A stretch of 64,000 nt of DNA from Fontivita pretiosa (GCF_050410795.1 NZ_CP191258.1:434001-498000); one strand, 5' to 3'. Positions 52,257 to 61,709 are shown, counted from the first letter of the stretch. The notes: generated by a model from the sequence alone, not told the origin. Numbers and translations are program-made.

Positions 52257-53039
52257 ATGTACCCACGTATCACGACCGTTTTCATCGGATTCCTCGTGTT
52301 TTGCGCCACGGCCTGGGCCGACCCCCGCCCGTTTACCTTCACCTATGACACCTACCCGGTCGGCAAAGGCAACTTTGAATACGAGCAATGGGTCACTTAT
52401 CGCACTCATACTCAGGAGGATTCCGACCTCACCCGCATCGACTTGCGGCACGAGATCGAAATCGGGCTGGCCGACAACTTCGACCTGGGGCTTTACCTGC
52501 CCAACTGGCGCTATGAGGACACTGAGGATCATACCGGCCCGCAGTTCGACTCCATCAGCGCCGAGTTCATCTACTATCCGCTCAACCCTGTCACCGACCC
52601 CATTGGGATGGGGTTGTACATGGAAGTGGGTGTCGCAGAAGACGAGCTGCAATTCGAGCCGAAACTGCTGCTCCAGAAGGACATCAACAACTGGACCTTC
52701 GCCTACAACCTGATCCTGGAAACCGAGATTGAAGGCGTGTTCGACACCGAGCATGAAAACGAAGTCGAGGGCGTGATCGGGCACGCGATTGGCGTGAGCT
52801 ACGGCATCGCCCCGGGCTGGCAACTGGGCGCGGAATTGACCATCGAAAGCGAATACGCCGACTGGGAAAAGTATCAGGGAACGGTCGTGTACGCCGGCCC
52901 GGCCATCAGCTACCAGCGCGGCACGATCCCCGGCACGCAGGCGGGCTGGTGGGTCACGGTCACTCCCGCCTTTCAGCTCAGCGACGAGGAGGACCAACCC
53001 GATTTGGCCGTGCGCATGATCGCGGGAATCGAGTTTTAG
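52257..53039 (+). CDS. Outer-membrane beta-barrel-like protein
   Basis: The 260-residue protein has a signal peptide (TVFIGFLVFCATAWADPRPF, cleavage after WA) and alternating amphipathic strands throughout (FDLGLYLPNWRYEDTED, IGMGLYMEVGVAEDELQFEP, ISYQRG). It ends with a C-terminal aromatic Phe (MIAGIEF), a hallmark of outer-membrane barrels. It resembles the DUF6662-type family. The exact role is unknown, but the Fur-like box and strong AAGGAG suggest iron-controlled expression, possibly metal or siderophore related. Start ATG 52257 was chosen for its Shine-Dalgarno site. Confidence 0.75.
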   Translation: MYPRITTVFIGFLVFCATAWADPRPFTFTYDTYPVGKGNFEYEQWVTYRTHTQEDSDLTRIDLRHEIEIGLADNFDLGLYLPNWRYEDTEDHTGPQFDSISAEFIYYPLNPVTDPIGMGLYMEVGVAEDELQFEPKLLLQKDINNWTFAYNLILETEIEGVFDTEHENEVEGVIGHAIGVSYGIAPGWQLGAELTIESEYADWEKYQGTVVYAGPAISYQRGTIPGTQAGWWVTVTPAFQLSDEEDQPDLAVRMIAGIEF

Positions 53040-53102
53040 CGAGCGACTCTGCGCGCCGCCACGATCGGGCGGTGAACCACCCGCGCGCCTGCCGGCGGCA
53101 GC

Positions 53103-53675
53103 TTAGTACCAGACGTTCAGCACCAGTGCCGGCTCGCGGATCTTGCCCTCGAAGGTCATCACCGTGCTGGTCACGAACTTCACCTCGATGTCGGGGTTGT
53201 TGTCCAGCCACTCGTTGATGGCGTTGTCCAGGTACTCCAGTCCCTGTTCGCTGTACTTGCCGTGGAAGCTGCGCACGCGGGTGGCGCCGGTGCCGGTCTT
53301 GACCGGTTGACGCTTCCACTCATGCTTCTTGTGGCTGAACTCAGCGCCCAGGGCGATGATCTTCTTGGGCGGCTGCGACACCGGTGCCGCGGCGGGAGGC
53401 TCATCCTCCACCAGCGAGATCGGCTCCAGCTCCTTTTCCGTCGGAATGTGCGTCTGCGGAGGAATCACCGCCGAGCGAATCGACGGAGCGTGCACCACCG
53501 GTTTCTGCGGCGGCGGATGAGGCGCGTGCGGCGCGGCATGGGCCGGCGCGGCAGGCGCATGAGGCGGTGAGTGGGCCGCGGGCGAAGCATGCGGCGCGTG
53601 GGGTACTGCCGGCGCGTGTGGCGGATGCGGTGGATGCGGTGCGCTATGCTGGTTCAGCGGACGTGCGTCGTTCAT
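53103..53675 (-). CDS. His/Pro/Ala-rich protein with conserved C-terminal domain
   Basis: Family not recognised. The 190-residue protein has a first half built of HP, HAP and PHAP units (for instance PHPPHPPHAPAVPHAPHASP) with more than 15 histidines. A Pro-rich linker follows, then a folded domain of about 65 residues with SFHGKYSEQGLEYLDNAINE and VKFVTSTVMTFEGKIREPAL. The His-rich part could bind metals such as Ni, Zn or Cu. It is a single gene, convergent with the Fur-boxed barrel gene; any link between them is speculative. Confidence 0.65.
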   Translation of the reverse strand: MNDARPLNQHSAPHPPHPPHAPAVPHAPHASPAAHSPPHAPAAPAHAAPHAPHPPPQKPVVHAPSIRSAVIPPQTHIPTEKELEPISLVEDEPPAAAPVSQPPKKIIALGAEFSHKKHEWKRQPVKTGTGATRVRSFHGKYSEQGLEYLDNAINEWLDNNPDIEVKFVTSTVMTFEGKIREPALVLNVWY

Positions 53676-53843
53676 GGCCGTCTCCCGAAACAGGACAACG
53701 TACAGGACGTGTTGATCCACTGAATTATACGAAATCCGCGCCGCCGATCACAACTGTGCCGCCCCATCGTTTGAAGAATTTCCGCGTCCCAGGGCAAAGT
53801 GCTTTGTGGCCGCATGCCGGGTGGCTGCTGGCCGAGATGATCT

Positions 53844-54869
53844 TCAGAACAGCCCCTTGGCTGAATCCAGGATCTGGGGCAGGTTCCGCTGCGTCCGGTC
53901 GATCAGCTCCGACTCGATCTTCACCTCCGAGAGTCTGCCTTCGTCCAGTCGCTGTCGAAGGGCCGTGAGGTTAAAACCGTGAGCGGCCTGGCAGCAGAGC
54001 GTATCGGCAACGAACACGAGGGTGACCAGCAGCCGGTTGTTGTCCGCCAGGATCGCTGGCTCGTGGTGATGGCCGGCCACAAGCTGGCAGGACCGCGGGA
54101 ACTTCCACATTTCCGCCAGTCCGGCACCCAGTTGCTGATGGTCCACCTGCATGATCTGTCGCTCGATTTGACAGAAGCTGGTGCCATCGGCACCGCCCTC
54201 GACCGCACCCGCAGCCCCGGAAGACACCAGCGACATTGCCCGTTCGCACGCCTGACGCAGCTTTTCCGGCCAGATCTGAAGCGACACCAGCAACCCGATG
54301 TCGTGGATCATTCCGGCCAAAAACGCCTCGTCGGCAATCGGGATCTTCATCTCCCGCGCCAGATGCCGCGCCGTGACCGCCACGCCCACACAGTGCTGCC
54401 ACAGCTCCTTGGCGGTGTATCCCTCGCAGAGCTTGACGCCTCGGAACAGTTGTCCCAGGCTTGCCGCGACGGCGATGTTCTTCACCGCATTCAGCCCCAG
54501 CAGCACGATGGCGCGCTCGACGGATCCGATCTGCCCGGGCAGGCCATAAAACGAGCTGTTGACGACCTTGAGGATGCGCGTAACCAAGGCCGGGTCGTGC
54601 GAGATGATCTTGTGAAGCTGCGCCGCGGAGCTGCGCGGATCCTCCACGGTCTTGATAATCTGCACCGTGACTTCCGGCAGCGTCGCGATCGCGGTGACTT
54701 TGCTGACGGCCTTGGCCACGATCGCGCGGCTGTCCGCGTCAGCAGGGCCGGCATTGCCGCCACCGTCGGCTCCTGGCGCAGCCAGCGGCGCAATGGCCTG
54801 TGGCGCCGAATCGCCCGCGGCTGAAGCGGCACTCGTCTGTGCGGTCGCTGTGGTCAGTGTCGTCGGCAT
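53844..54869 (-). CDS. HDOD domain protein
   Basis: The 341-residue protein has a low-complexity Ala/Thr/Gly-rich start (about 1-45) and a full HDOD domain (about 55-270): TLPEVTVQIIKTVEDPRSSA, ISHDPALVTRILKVVNSSFY, GLPGQIGSVERAIVLLGLNA and AGMIHDIGLLVSLQIWPEKL. HDOD proteins are non-hydrolysing HD relatives used in two-component and cyclic-di-GMP signalling and DNA damage responses. The partner here is unknown. It is a single gene before the sugar operon, on the same strand. Confidence 0.88.
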   Translation of the reverse strand: MPTTLTTATAQTSAASAAGDSAPQAIAPLAAPGADGGGNAGPADADSRAIVAKAVSKVTAIATLPEVTVQIIKTVEDPRSSAAQLHKIISHDPALVTRILKVVNSSFYGLPGQIGSVERAIVLLGLNAVKNIAVAASLGQLFRGVKLCEGYTAKELWQHCVGVAVTARHLAREMKIPIADEAFLAGMIHDIGLLVSLQIWPEKLRQACERAMSLVSSGAAGAVEGGADGTSFCQIERQIMQVDHQQLGAGLAEMWKFPRSCQLVAGHHHEPAILADNNRLLVTLVFVADTLCCQAAHGFNLTALRQRLDEGRLSEVKIESELIDRTQRNLPQILDSAKGLF

Positions 54870-54934
54870 ACTTCACCTGAACTGCGCGTCCTGATCCGTT
54901 ATCGAACCGCGCCGGGCCGGACTTAATCCCCGTT

Positions 54935-56080
54935 TCAGTACATGATCAACTTTTGCCGCAATTCCGCTCGTGTTTCCGGGCCAGTACCCGCCAGCACCCG
55001 TGCAATTCGATCGCCGGTAGCGCCCCCGCCGTAAAGGTTGTCCCGTCGAAAGCGCATGGGTCGGCCGTCATTCCAGATCTTTCGCAGCGCCGCGAGGATA
55101 GCCGAGCGCGAGTACGGCACATGCACGACGTTTCGGTTCCTCAGCCGCCCTTTCTGGCGAGGACCGATATCCACCACTGGCGTGCCGAAGCTGCCGGCCT
55201 CGATGATCCCGCTGGAGCTGTTGCCCACGAGCACCGCCGCATCACGCAACAGTCCGAGAAAGCTCGCCCGCGGAAGGTTTCGGTGCAGCACAAGCCGCGG
55301 ATCGCGGGCGTGGCGGTCCCATACCCGCGCGATCCCCTGCGAGCCCGGGTCGTTGTTCGGATAGACGATGACGACTCGATCAAACCCGATGCGGGTGACG
55401 CAGTCGAGCACCAGCTCAGCCCGGATGGCCTCCAGCGCCTGATCCGCCTGGGCCGGATGCAACACCAGCAGGGCGAACCGTCGGGGACGAAGGTGATGGT
55501 CGGCGCGGGCGTCTTCGCGGATTGCTTCAATGCCCGGCGAGCCGACTACATGCACCCGGCGCGGATCTTCGCCCAGGCGCAGGATGCGTGCGGCGCTTTG
55601 TCGTGTAGCGGGGAAGTGAATGTGGGCGAGCTTGGTGATGGCGTGTCGCAGCGAGTCATCGACGATGCCCGGCGCGCGGTCCCCGCCGTGAACGTGCGCC
55701 ACGATGCGCCCGCCGACATGTCCTGCCGCCGCTGCCGCAAAGGCCTCGACGCGATCCCCCACCACCAGCACGACGTCGCTGCCAAGTCGATCCAGCGCCC
55801 GTGCAATGCCCGCGATCGCACGCCCCATCGCCGCCGCCACCGAACTCTGCTGCGGCGACTGTCGCCACGGCACGACCGCGTCGATCGTCCATCCCTGCCG
55901 TTGCAGCTCATCGATGCTTCGCCCGCGGCGGCGGTCCAGGTGCATGCCAGTGACGATGATCTGAAGTCGCAGCCGCGGATGCCGCGCAATCGCCTTGAGC
56001 GTGCGATCCATCAGCCCGAACTCCGCACGAGAGCCGGTGACATAGCAGACGCGGGTACGGTGCAAGGCTGACGCCTTCAT
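54935..56080 (-). CDS. neuC: UDP-sugar 2-epimerase (hydrolysing), NeuC/LegG-like
   Basis: The 381-residue protein has the NeuC pattern: VCYVTGSRAEFGLMDRTLKA, VVLVVGDRVEAFAAAAAGHV, IVAHVHGGDRAPGIVDDSLR, KLAHIHFPATRQSAARIL, VVIVYPNNDPGSQGIARVWD and AVLVGNSSSGIIEAGSFGTP. It releases ManNAc or a related 2,4-diacetamido sugar from the UDP donor, the first dedicated step to a nonulosonic acid. It is the last gene of the operon and follows neuB by 24 bp. The exact sugar (sialic or legionaminic) cannot be told from sequence. Confidence 0.85.
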   Translation of the reverse strand: MKASALHRTRVCYVTGSRAEFGLMDRTLKAIARHPRLRLQIIVTGMHLDRRRGRSIDELQRQGWTIDAVVPWRQSPQQSSVAAAMGRAIAGIARALDRLGSDVVLVVGDRVEAFAAAAAGHVGGRIVAHVHGGDRAPGIVDDSLRHAITKLAHIHFPATRQSAARILRLGEDPRRVHVVGSPGIEAIREDARADHHLRPRRFALLVLHPAQADQALEAIRAELVLDCVTRIGFDRVVIVYPNNDPGSQGIARVWDRHARDPRLVLHRNLPRASFLGLLRDAAVLVGNSSSGIIEAGSFGTPVVDIGPRQKGRLRNRNVVHVPYSRSAILAALRKIWNDGRPMRFRRDNLYGGGATGDRIARVLAGTGPETRAELRQKLIMY

Positions 56081-56104
56081 CCTCCTGCCCCGGTTGATCT
56101 GTGC

Positions 56105-57157
56105 TCAAGCGGCATCCGTGAGCATGTCCCATTGAAGCAACGTTCCCCTGGGCAGCGCGTATTTGGCGGCGCGGCCGGCGGCGGCGGCGATGTCCGCCGG
56201 CGCGATCCCAGTCCCCGGACGCTGAACCGTCAGATCACTGATTTTCAGCACCTGCCCGGGCTGCACGTCTCGCGCCAGCACCAGGCTCTGACGGCTGACC
56301 GTGCGCACATCGCGCTCGATTGGCAGCACGTGCTTGCTGCCCGCGCCGCGCATCGCCTCAGCCATGCGGATCAGCCGTACATATTCCGCAAACTCGACCG
56401 GATCGGCACTGGCCGAATGATCCGGTCCTTTGGCGCGGCGGTCGTAGGTCAGATGCTTCTCGATCACACACGCCCCCGCCGACACCGCCAGTGCCCCGGC
56501 CAGAAGCTCCGTCGTATGGTCCGAATACCCCACCGGACACTGGAACTTGCCCAGCTCGTTGATCCAGCACAGGTGCGCCTGATACGCCGGCGTCGGATAG
56601 CTGCTCACGCAATGCATCAGGACAAAGTGCACGCGCATCTGCCCGAGCCATTCGACCGTCTCCTCGACTTCCTGCATGGTGGCGGCGCCGGTGGAGATGA
56701 TCAGCGGCTTGCCCGTCCCCGCCGCACGCGCCAGCAGCAGTCGATTGACCAGATCCGGCGAGGCGATCTTGATCGCAGGCAGCTTCAACGCCTCGATGGT
56801 ATCGACGTCTTCCGGCGAGAACGGCGTGGCCAGCGGAGTCATCCGCAACTCGCGGACGGCCTGGACGATCGTCCCAAGCTGCTCCATCGACAGCTCGTAC
56901 TGCCGCAACATCCGGGCCGGATCGTCCTCGCTCACGCGGCCTTTCTGATACTCGGCCAATCCCGACGAGGGGTGCACCAGCGTGCTGGCACGGAAGATCT
57001 GAAATTTGACGGCGTCGGCGCCGGCGTTGGCGGCGTGACGAACCAGCTCCAGTGCCCGTTGCACCGAACCGTCGTGATTGACGCCGATTTCCGCGATCAC
57101 CAGCGTCCGCTGCCTGGACCCCACCAGTCGTCCATCGATCCTCAAACCCGTGTTCAT
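56105..57157 (-). CDS. neuB: Nonulosonic acid synthase (NeuB/LegI/PseI-like)
   Basis: It condenses phosphoenolpyruvate with a hexosamine. The 350-residue protein has the NeuB TIM barrel: LVIAEIGVNHDGSVQRALEL, AGADAVKFQIFRASTLVHPS, KIASPDLVNRLLLARAAGTG, LMHCVSSYPTPAYQAHLCWI and VGYSDHTTELLAGALAVSAG with the catalytic His in VIEKHLTYDRRAKGPDHSAS. A C-terminal SAF/antifreeze domain (VSRQSLVLARDVQPGQVLKI) follows, as in the family. The start overlaps the neuA stop as ATGA, showing coupling. Confidence 0.92.
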   Translation of the reverse strand: MNTGLRIDGRLVGSRQRTLVIAEIGVNHDGSVQRALELVRHAANAGADAVKFQIFRASTLVHPSSGLAEYQKGRVSEDDPARMLRQYELSMEQLGTIVQAVRELRMTPLATPFSPEDVDTIEALKLPAIKIASPDLVNRLLLARAAGTGKPLIISTGAATMQEVEETVEWLGQMRVHFVLMHCVSSYPTPAYQAHLCWINELGKFQCPVGYSDHTTELLAGALAVSAGACVIEKHLTYDRRAKGPDHSASADPVEFAEYVRLIRMAEAMRGAGSKHVLPIERDVRTVSRQSLVLARDVQPGQVLKISDLTVQRPGTGIAPADIAAAAGRAAKYALPRGTLLQWDMLTDAA

Positions 57158-57912
57158 GACGCGATCCTCAGCAGGTCCGATTGATCCGCGACCTGGCCGG
57201 TCTGTGCCCGCTCGCGCAGAACGGACTCGGCCCAGTACAGATCGCGAAGCTGGTCGATTTCGATCGTCTCGCCGGCGCCGGTTGCAAATCCACGTCGGTC
57301 GTCTCCGAAAAAGGCGTGTGGGTCGTGCGGGTTGGTCTGGGCGCGGAGCATGGAACTGCGACTGACCGCGACCACCGCGCCATCGTGCAGATACAGCGGC
57401 GCCAGATCCTGGCGGCGATGAATGCTGTTGGGCTGAAGCGGCACGACGCGATCGCCTTCCAGCCGCGCCATCCATGCCGGATGCCACTTGCCCACCGGAC
57501 ACCAGCTCCGCACCGAATCGCATCCGGTGGTCTGGAGGATTTCGATGGCGCGATCGATAGCGCACGCAGGGCGGAGCGGAACGTTGCCGTACAGCACCAC
57601 CAGGGCATCGGCGCGAAAACCGTCGCGGGCACGCGACTCGAACGTCCGCATCGCATGGAGCATCACCGCCTGCACCGAAGCGTCGCTGCTGGCCAGCTCA
57701 TCGGGGCGGTGAATCGTTTCGAATCCCGCGCCCGTTGCCAACTCCAGAATGCGCGGGCAGTCCGACGTTACCACCACGTGCGTCAGACGCCGGGCCTGCC
57801 GCGCGTGATCAAACGTATAGGCAATCACCGGCCGGCCCAACAACGGCAACAGATGCTTGTTCTTAAGCCCCAGGCTGCCCGCCCGGGCGAGAATGACGCC
57901 GAGAACTTTCAA
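57154..57912 (-). CDS. neuA: Acylneuraminate cytidylyltransferase (CMP-nonulosonate synthetase)
   Basis: It activates the nonulosonic acid with CTP. The 252-residue protein has the nucleotidyltransferase motif VILARAGSLGLKNKHLLPLL, GRPVIAYTFDHARQA, VVVTSDCPRILELA, HRPDELASSDASVQAVML and ALVVLYGNVPLRPACAID. The CMP-binding and metal residues expected for the family are at these sites. Its ATG is 108 bp after the SPASM gene. The neuB start overlaps its stop. Confidence 0.9.
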   Translation of the reverse strand: MKVLGVILARAGSLGLKNKHLLPLLGRPVIAYTFDHARQARRLTHVVVTSDCPRILELATGAGFETIHRPDELASSDASVQAVMLHAMRTFESRARDGFRADALVVLYGNVPLRPACAIDRAIEILQTTGCDSVRSWCPVGKWHPAWMARLEGDRVVPLQPNSIHRRQDLAPLYLHDGAVVAVSRSSMLRAQTNPHDPHAFFGDDRRGFATGAGETIEIDQLRDLYWAESVLRERAQTGQVADQSDLLRIAS

Positions 57913-58020
57913 GGCATGCTCCCGATCTTCAATTTGACATTTCAGGTCGCCGATTTACACGCTGAATCGCGCAACCCGCTGCCCTGCGCCGATCAGGGGC
58001 CGAGGCCGAAGCGGGCAGCA

Positions 58021-59679
58021 TCATGGCCGGTGCCATTCGCGGCAGGCGGCACACAGGCGGCTGTCAGACACACAACCTTGCTTGTGCGACTGGCGCAGCG
58101 ATGTCAGACCGCGTTGCCAGATCTCGCTGATCGATTGAGTCCGCACGTCGCCGACGATCTGCCGGCCGGTCGGATCCTGCTCGCAGCTCGCCACGCGACC
58201 ATCGCTCAGAATCGTCATCCGCGACCAGAGCCGATTGCACGCGCGTCGTTTCGGCGGCGACATGTCGGCCACGCCGCAGTCTTCGATCAGCCCGGCGAAA
58301 TCACTGGGTCCGCGTATCACCGCCGCGCTCAGCGCACGCAGCCACTGGTCATACCAGACCTCCATCTCCGCGAGGTTGGACTGACACTTCACAAACGTCG
58401 GCACCAGGATCGGCACGCCCTGACGGAGCTCGTGGCGACGGGTGACGAACGCGCGGATATTCTCGATGGCCTGAGCGAAACGATCGGCACCCATGACGGC
58501 GGCGTAGGTTGCGGCGGTGGCGGCGGGCAGAATCACCGACACCACATCAATTCCGCTGGCGACCAGGCGGTCGATCACGGTCGGATCCTCCGGCAGCAGA
58601 TCGGTCTCGAGATGGATCGCCTGCACCCCACTGTGCTGCGCCGCGGCGATCAGCTCAAACACCTGTTCATGCAACAGAGGATCCCCAACCCCCGTCAGCG
58701 TCAATCGGACGTCCGCGGCCGGGCCGATCTGTGCGAAGATTCGCTCGGCCAGATCCAGCCGCATCGGCTCGCGAATGATGGGCTCTGCGCGCGCCGGCCA
58801 GAAGATCGGGCGCGTGGCGCGGCTGGTGTTCAGCTCCAGCACCAGCTCCCGCGGGAGCGGATCGATCTCGTCGGACCAGTCCAGCCGGTGCAGCAGGTCC
58901 TCGGCGTCGCTGTTCAGGAGCTGGCCGTTGAGGCTGATGGCGGCCTGTTCCATTCGCCGGATCTGCCGGTCGGAATCGAGTCTGAAGTTGCGTGTGGAGC
59001 GCGCCACGGCGGTGGGGATCGGCACGCAACCGTCGCCGCCGATCGGATCGCGCACCGGCTGGTCGGGCAGGTAATGCAGCAGGCGGCCGGGATGCGCCTC
59101 GGCGGCGGCAAGACGCTGCACCAGGCTGGGCCGAAGCAGCACCCCGCCAAGTCCCGGCGGGGCTTGCGCAAAACACAGCTCGATGTTCGGCCGGTTGCGG
59201 GCATGCTCGACCAGCGCGTCGACGATCTTTGGATCGACGATTCCGGCCGAAGGATCCACCAGCACCACCGCGGCGCTGTTGAGCTTCTGGATGATCTGCG
59301 CCACCCAGGCGCCATAAAAGCCCAGGTCGAAATCGCAGGTGAACAGCAGCCCCCCCCGCCAGCCGTCCGACCACCGCCGCGCCGCCGAAACCGACTCGAT
59401 CCCCGCCATTCTCAGACGCGGTCCCTTGGCCAGCACGTGCGAGCCGTATTCCGCAGCGATCGGCGTCACCTCCTGAAGCTGATCCTCCCAGCAGACAATC
59501 GCCATCGAGTCGATGCCCCGAGACATCGCCAGCCGCTGAAGCGTCCAGCTCAGCACGGGCTGCTGGCGGAAGCAGCGCGTAGCGCTGTTGGGACATGTCG
59601 GCTCATGCAGCATCGAGAGAACCGCCGTCACGTTCTCCGCCCCGCTGGTGCTCGTGTCTGCCGGGCCTGACACCATCAC
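58021..59679 (-). CDS. SPASM-domain protein with degenerate radical-SAM core
   Basis: The 552-residue protein has an N-terminal nucleotidyltransferase-like part (about 35-210). A TIM-barrel part (about 275-470) shaped like a radical-SAM domain follows, with VRLTLTGVGDPLLHEQVFEL and AIHLETDLLPEDPTVIDRLV. The CxxxCxxC motif is missing where it is expected: residues 281-294 read LELNTSRATRPIFW. The C-terminal auxiliary-cluster region keeps C481, C499, C536, C543 and C546 (SPASM). It lies between the DUF115 gene and neuA in the glycan operon; the frame opens with GTG overlapping the previous stop. Similar fusions occur in nonulosonate loci, but the activity is unknown. Confidence 0.75.
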   Translation of the reverse strand: MMVSGPADTSTSGAENVTAVLSMLHEPTCPNSATRCFRQQPVLSWTLQRLAMSRGIDSMAIVCWEDQLQEVTPIAAEYGSHVLAKGPRLRMAGIESVSAARRWSDGWRGGLLFTCDFDLGFYGAWVAQIIQKLNSAAVVLVDPSAGIVDPKIVDALVEHARNRPNIELCFAQAPPGLGGVLLRPSLVQRLAAAEAHPGRLLHYLPDQPVRDPIGGDGCVPIPTAVARSTRNFRLDSDRQIRRMEQAAISLNGQLLNSDAEDLLHRLDWSDEIDPLPRELVLELNTSRATRPIFWPARAEPIIREPMRLDLAERIFAQIGPAADVRLTLTGVGDPLLHEQVFELIAAAQHSGVQAIHLETDLLPEDPTVIDRLVASGIDVVSVILPAATAATYAAVMGADRFAQAIENIRAFVTRRHELRQGVPILVPTFVKCQSNLAEMEVWYDQWLRALSAAVIRGPSDFAGLIEDCGVADMSPPKRRACNRLWSRMTILSDGRVASCEQDPTGRQIVGDVRTQSISEIWQRGLTSLRQSHKQGCVSDSRLCAACREWHRP

Positions 59680-61667
59680 GCCGCCTCCCGCGACTCTCGC
59701 TTGGCTTGCCTGTGTGGATGCGTGGCGAACTGCTCCACGCGTGCCATCGTCTCATCCATGAGTTTCTGGAACCTGGCCGCCGCCTCGATCACGCTCCTGA
59801 CATTCAGGATATCGCGATGGACCTGTCGGCGCTGGCGTTCGATGCCCGCCAGCTTCGCCGCCGCGATTTTCCGGTCAGCCTTGAACCGCTCCAGCTCGCT
59901 GTCCTGGGTGAGCTGCATGACCAGGCCATAGCACATGCCCAGCTCGGCCATACGGGCGCGCAGGACATCGATCCTGCCGATGGCGCGATTGACACGCCCC
60001 TGGTCTTCCAGGTGATCGCGCACTTCCTCCAGCAGCGGCAGCGTCTGGCGGCTGATCTGCTCGATCTGCTCGGCTTCGGCTCGCCGGTTCAGCAGACTCT
60101 GCCTGCACTCCAGCAGGCGATCCCAGTTCAGTCCCGGATACTCCGGGCGCGACAGGGCAAGCGGCGAATCGCAACAGCCGGCCAGGGCGTCGCTCAGCTT
60201 CATGGGTGTGGCGCCGCGCTTCAGCACGCCGCCTTCGGTCGCGTCGATGATGCGCGCCCTGGATCGGGCAAAGTCGCGCTCGAAATGCTGAAGATAGGTG
60301 AAGAGCCTGGCCTCGGTGTACATCGGGCGGCCCTGGTGGTCCGGGACTTTGCGGAGGATGTTGCGGTCGCGGACGATCTGCTCCCACTGCTTCATCTCCA
60401 GCGTGCAGAACCGTCCGAGTTCCGGCCGCCAGACGTCTTCGTAGCTGGTGCCGGGCGTGTAGCACAGACCATCGGAAAAGCCCAGATCCTGTCCGACGAA
60501 GATGATCGGATCGCAGCCCAGGTATTCAGCCAGGTAGTAGGCCAGGTGCGCCACCGTCGCCCCGCTGGGCAGCTTCGCCTTGTTCAGCTTCATTTCGCCC
60601 AGCAGGTTCTCGGCAAAGTCGTTGCCCAGCAGCCAGAGCGGGCCGGGATTGAGATCAAAGATGGCGCTGCTGGCCTTGGGCTCGGCGACGAGCTGAGTCC
60701 GCAGATTTTCCGGCAGCTTCTCCCAGAAGCGGGTGCTGATGTCGTGATAGTCCAGCGATGTGACGAAGTGCGGCTCGACACCCAGTTCCAGCAGGGGTTG
60801 CAGCGTCGTCTGCACGGCGATGATCACCGCCCGGTCGCTGGCATCCTTCAACAGGTGCTTGTTCTTTCGCAAAGACGGTCCGGCCGAGACGATGATCGCA
60901 GGCCGCGCCTTGTACAGATCCTTCAGGCGCGAGAGGCTCGGAGCGGCGATGTACCAGGGCAGGTTTCGGGCCACATTCTCGGCCGTGCGTCTGCCGTTGA
61001 GCACCAGCGTGCTCACAGTCGTGTTCGCGTAGGCCTTGAACTCCTCGATCCAGGTGTGCATCTGCTCATGGAACTGGGTCCAGAGCTGTGTACTGGGCAG
61101 ATGCGCCACACGCTGGAAGCCCATGGTGATCGAAGGCTGCCAGGGCGTGAGCCGGTTGAACAACCCGGCCTTGTCAAGTTCCCAGAACCAGAGCACGCGC
61201 CCGGATTCGATCAGTTTGCTGAAATCGTGATGCTCGAAGGCCAGCCGCAGCACGCGCAGATCCGGCTCGATGATGCATAGCAGCGTATCATCGCCGCTGC
61301 GCTCGAACAGGCGTTGCACGTGATAGCCCAGTCCGAAGCCCTGGACGTAGAACGCCACTGTCTCGTCGGTTCGCAGCGGGTCGATCAGTCTGGCGGCTTC
61401 ATCGATGGGGTCGTAGCGGCTGTGCAGGTGGATCAAGCGGCCGTCGGCGGTGTGCGCCACGAGCGTGGGAACGGAGGACTTGGAAGCATGCACCTGGTAG
61501 CTCACCGGCGCAGCGTCCGGGGACGGACTGGCCAAATCGATTGAATCGATGAGCCGGGCCAGCCGCGGCTCCACCGCCCACAGCGCCGCCAGATTCGCCA
61601 GATACGGTGCGTCCGCATCGAGCACGAAACGAAGCGATGGATCATTGGCCGCGTCGGCGACGGTCAT
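59676..61667 (-). CDS. DUF115/MptE-like motility-accessory glycosylation protein
   Basis: The 663-residue protein resembles flagellin or pilin nonulosonic-acid transfer factors (Maf family) with a central 6-hydroxymethylpterin diphosphokinase MptE-like domain: RPAIIVSAGPSLRKNKHLLK, VIIAVQTTLQPLLELGVEPH and PIIFVGQDLGFSDGLCYTPG. The N-terminal part (about 1-250) has the Maf-type beta-sheet region, and the C-terminal 150 residues are helical coiled coil. It is first in the five-gene operon ending with neuC. The start at 61667 is probable; a TTG at 61724 is also in frame. Confidence 0.8.
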   Translation of the reverse strand: MTVADAANDPSLRFVLDADAPYLANLAALWAVEPRLARLIDSIDLASPSPDAAPVSYQVHASKSSVPTLVAHTADGRLIHLHSRYDPIDEAARLIDPLRTDETVAFYVQGFGLGYHVQRLFERSGDDTLLCIIEPDLRVLRLAFEHHDFSKLIESGRVLWFWELDKAGLFNRLTPWQPSITMGFQRVAHLPSTQLWTQFHEQMHTWIEEFKAYANTTVSTLVLNGRRTAENVARNLPWYIAAPSLSRLKDLYKARPAIIVSAGPSLRKNKHLLKDASDRAVIIAVQTTLQPLLELGVEPHFVTSLDYHDISTRFWEKLPENLRTQLVAEPKASSAIFDLNPGPLWLLGNDFAENLLGEMKLNKAKLPSGATVAHLAYYLAEYLGCDPIIFVGQDLGFSDGLCYTPGTSYEDVWRPELGRFCTLEMKQWEQIVRDRNILRKVPDHQGRPMYTEARLFTYLQHFERDFARSRARIIDATEGGVLKRGATPMKLSDALAGCCDSPLALSRPEYPGLNWDRLLECRQSLLNRRAEAEQIEQISRQTLPLLEEVRDHLEDQGRVNRAIGRIDVLRARMAELGMCYGLVMQLTQDSELERFKADRKIAAAKLAGIERQRRQVHRDILNVRSVIEAAARFQKLMDETMARVEQFATHPHRQAKRESREAA

Positions 61668-61709
61668 GGCGAATGTTGCTCCAGTTCTTTTATCGGACGT
61701 GAGCGGGCG

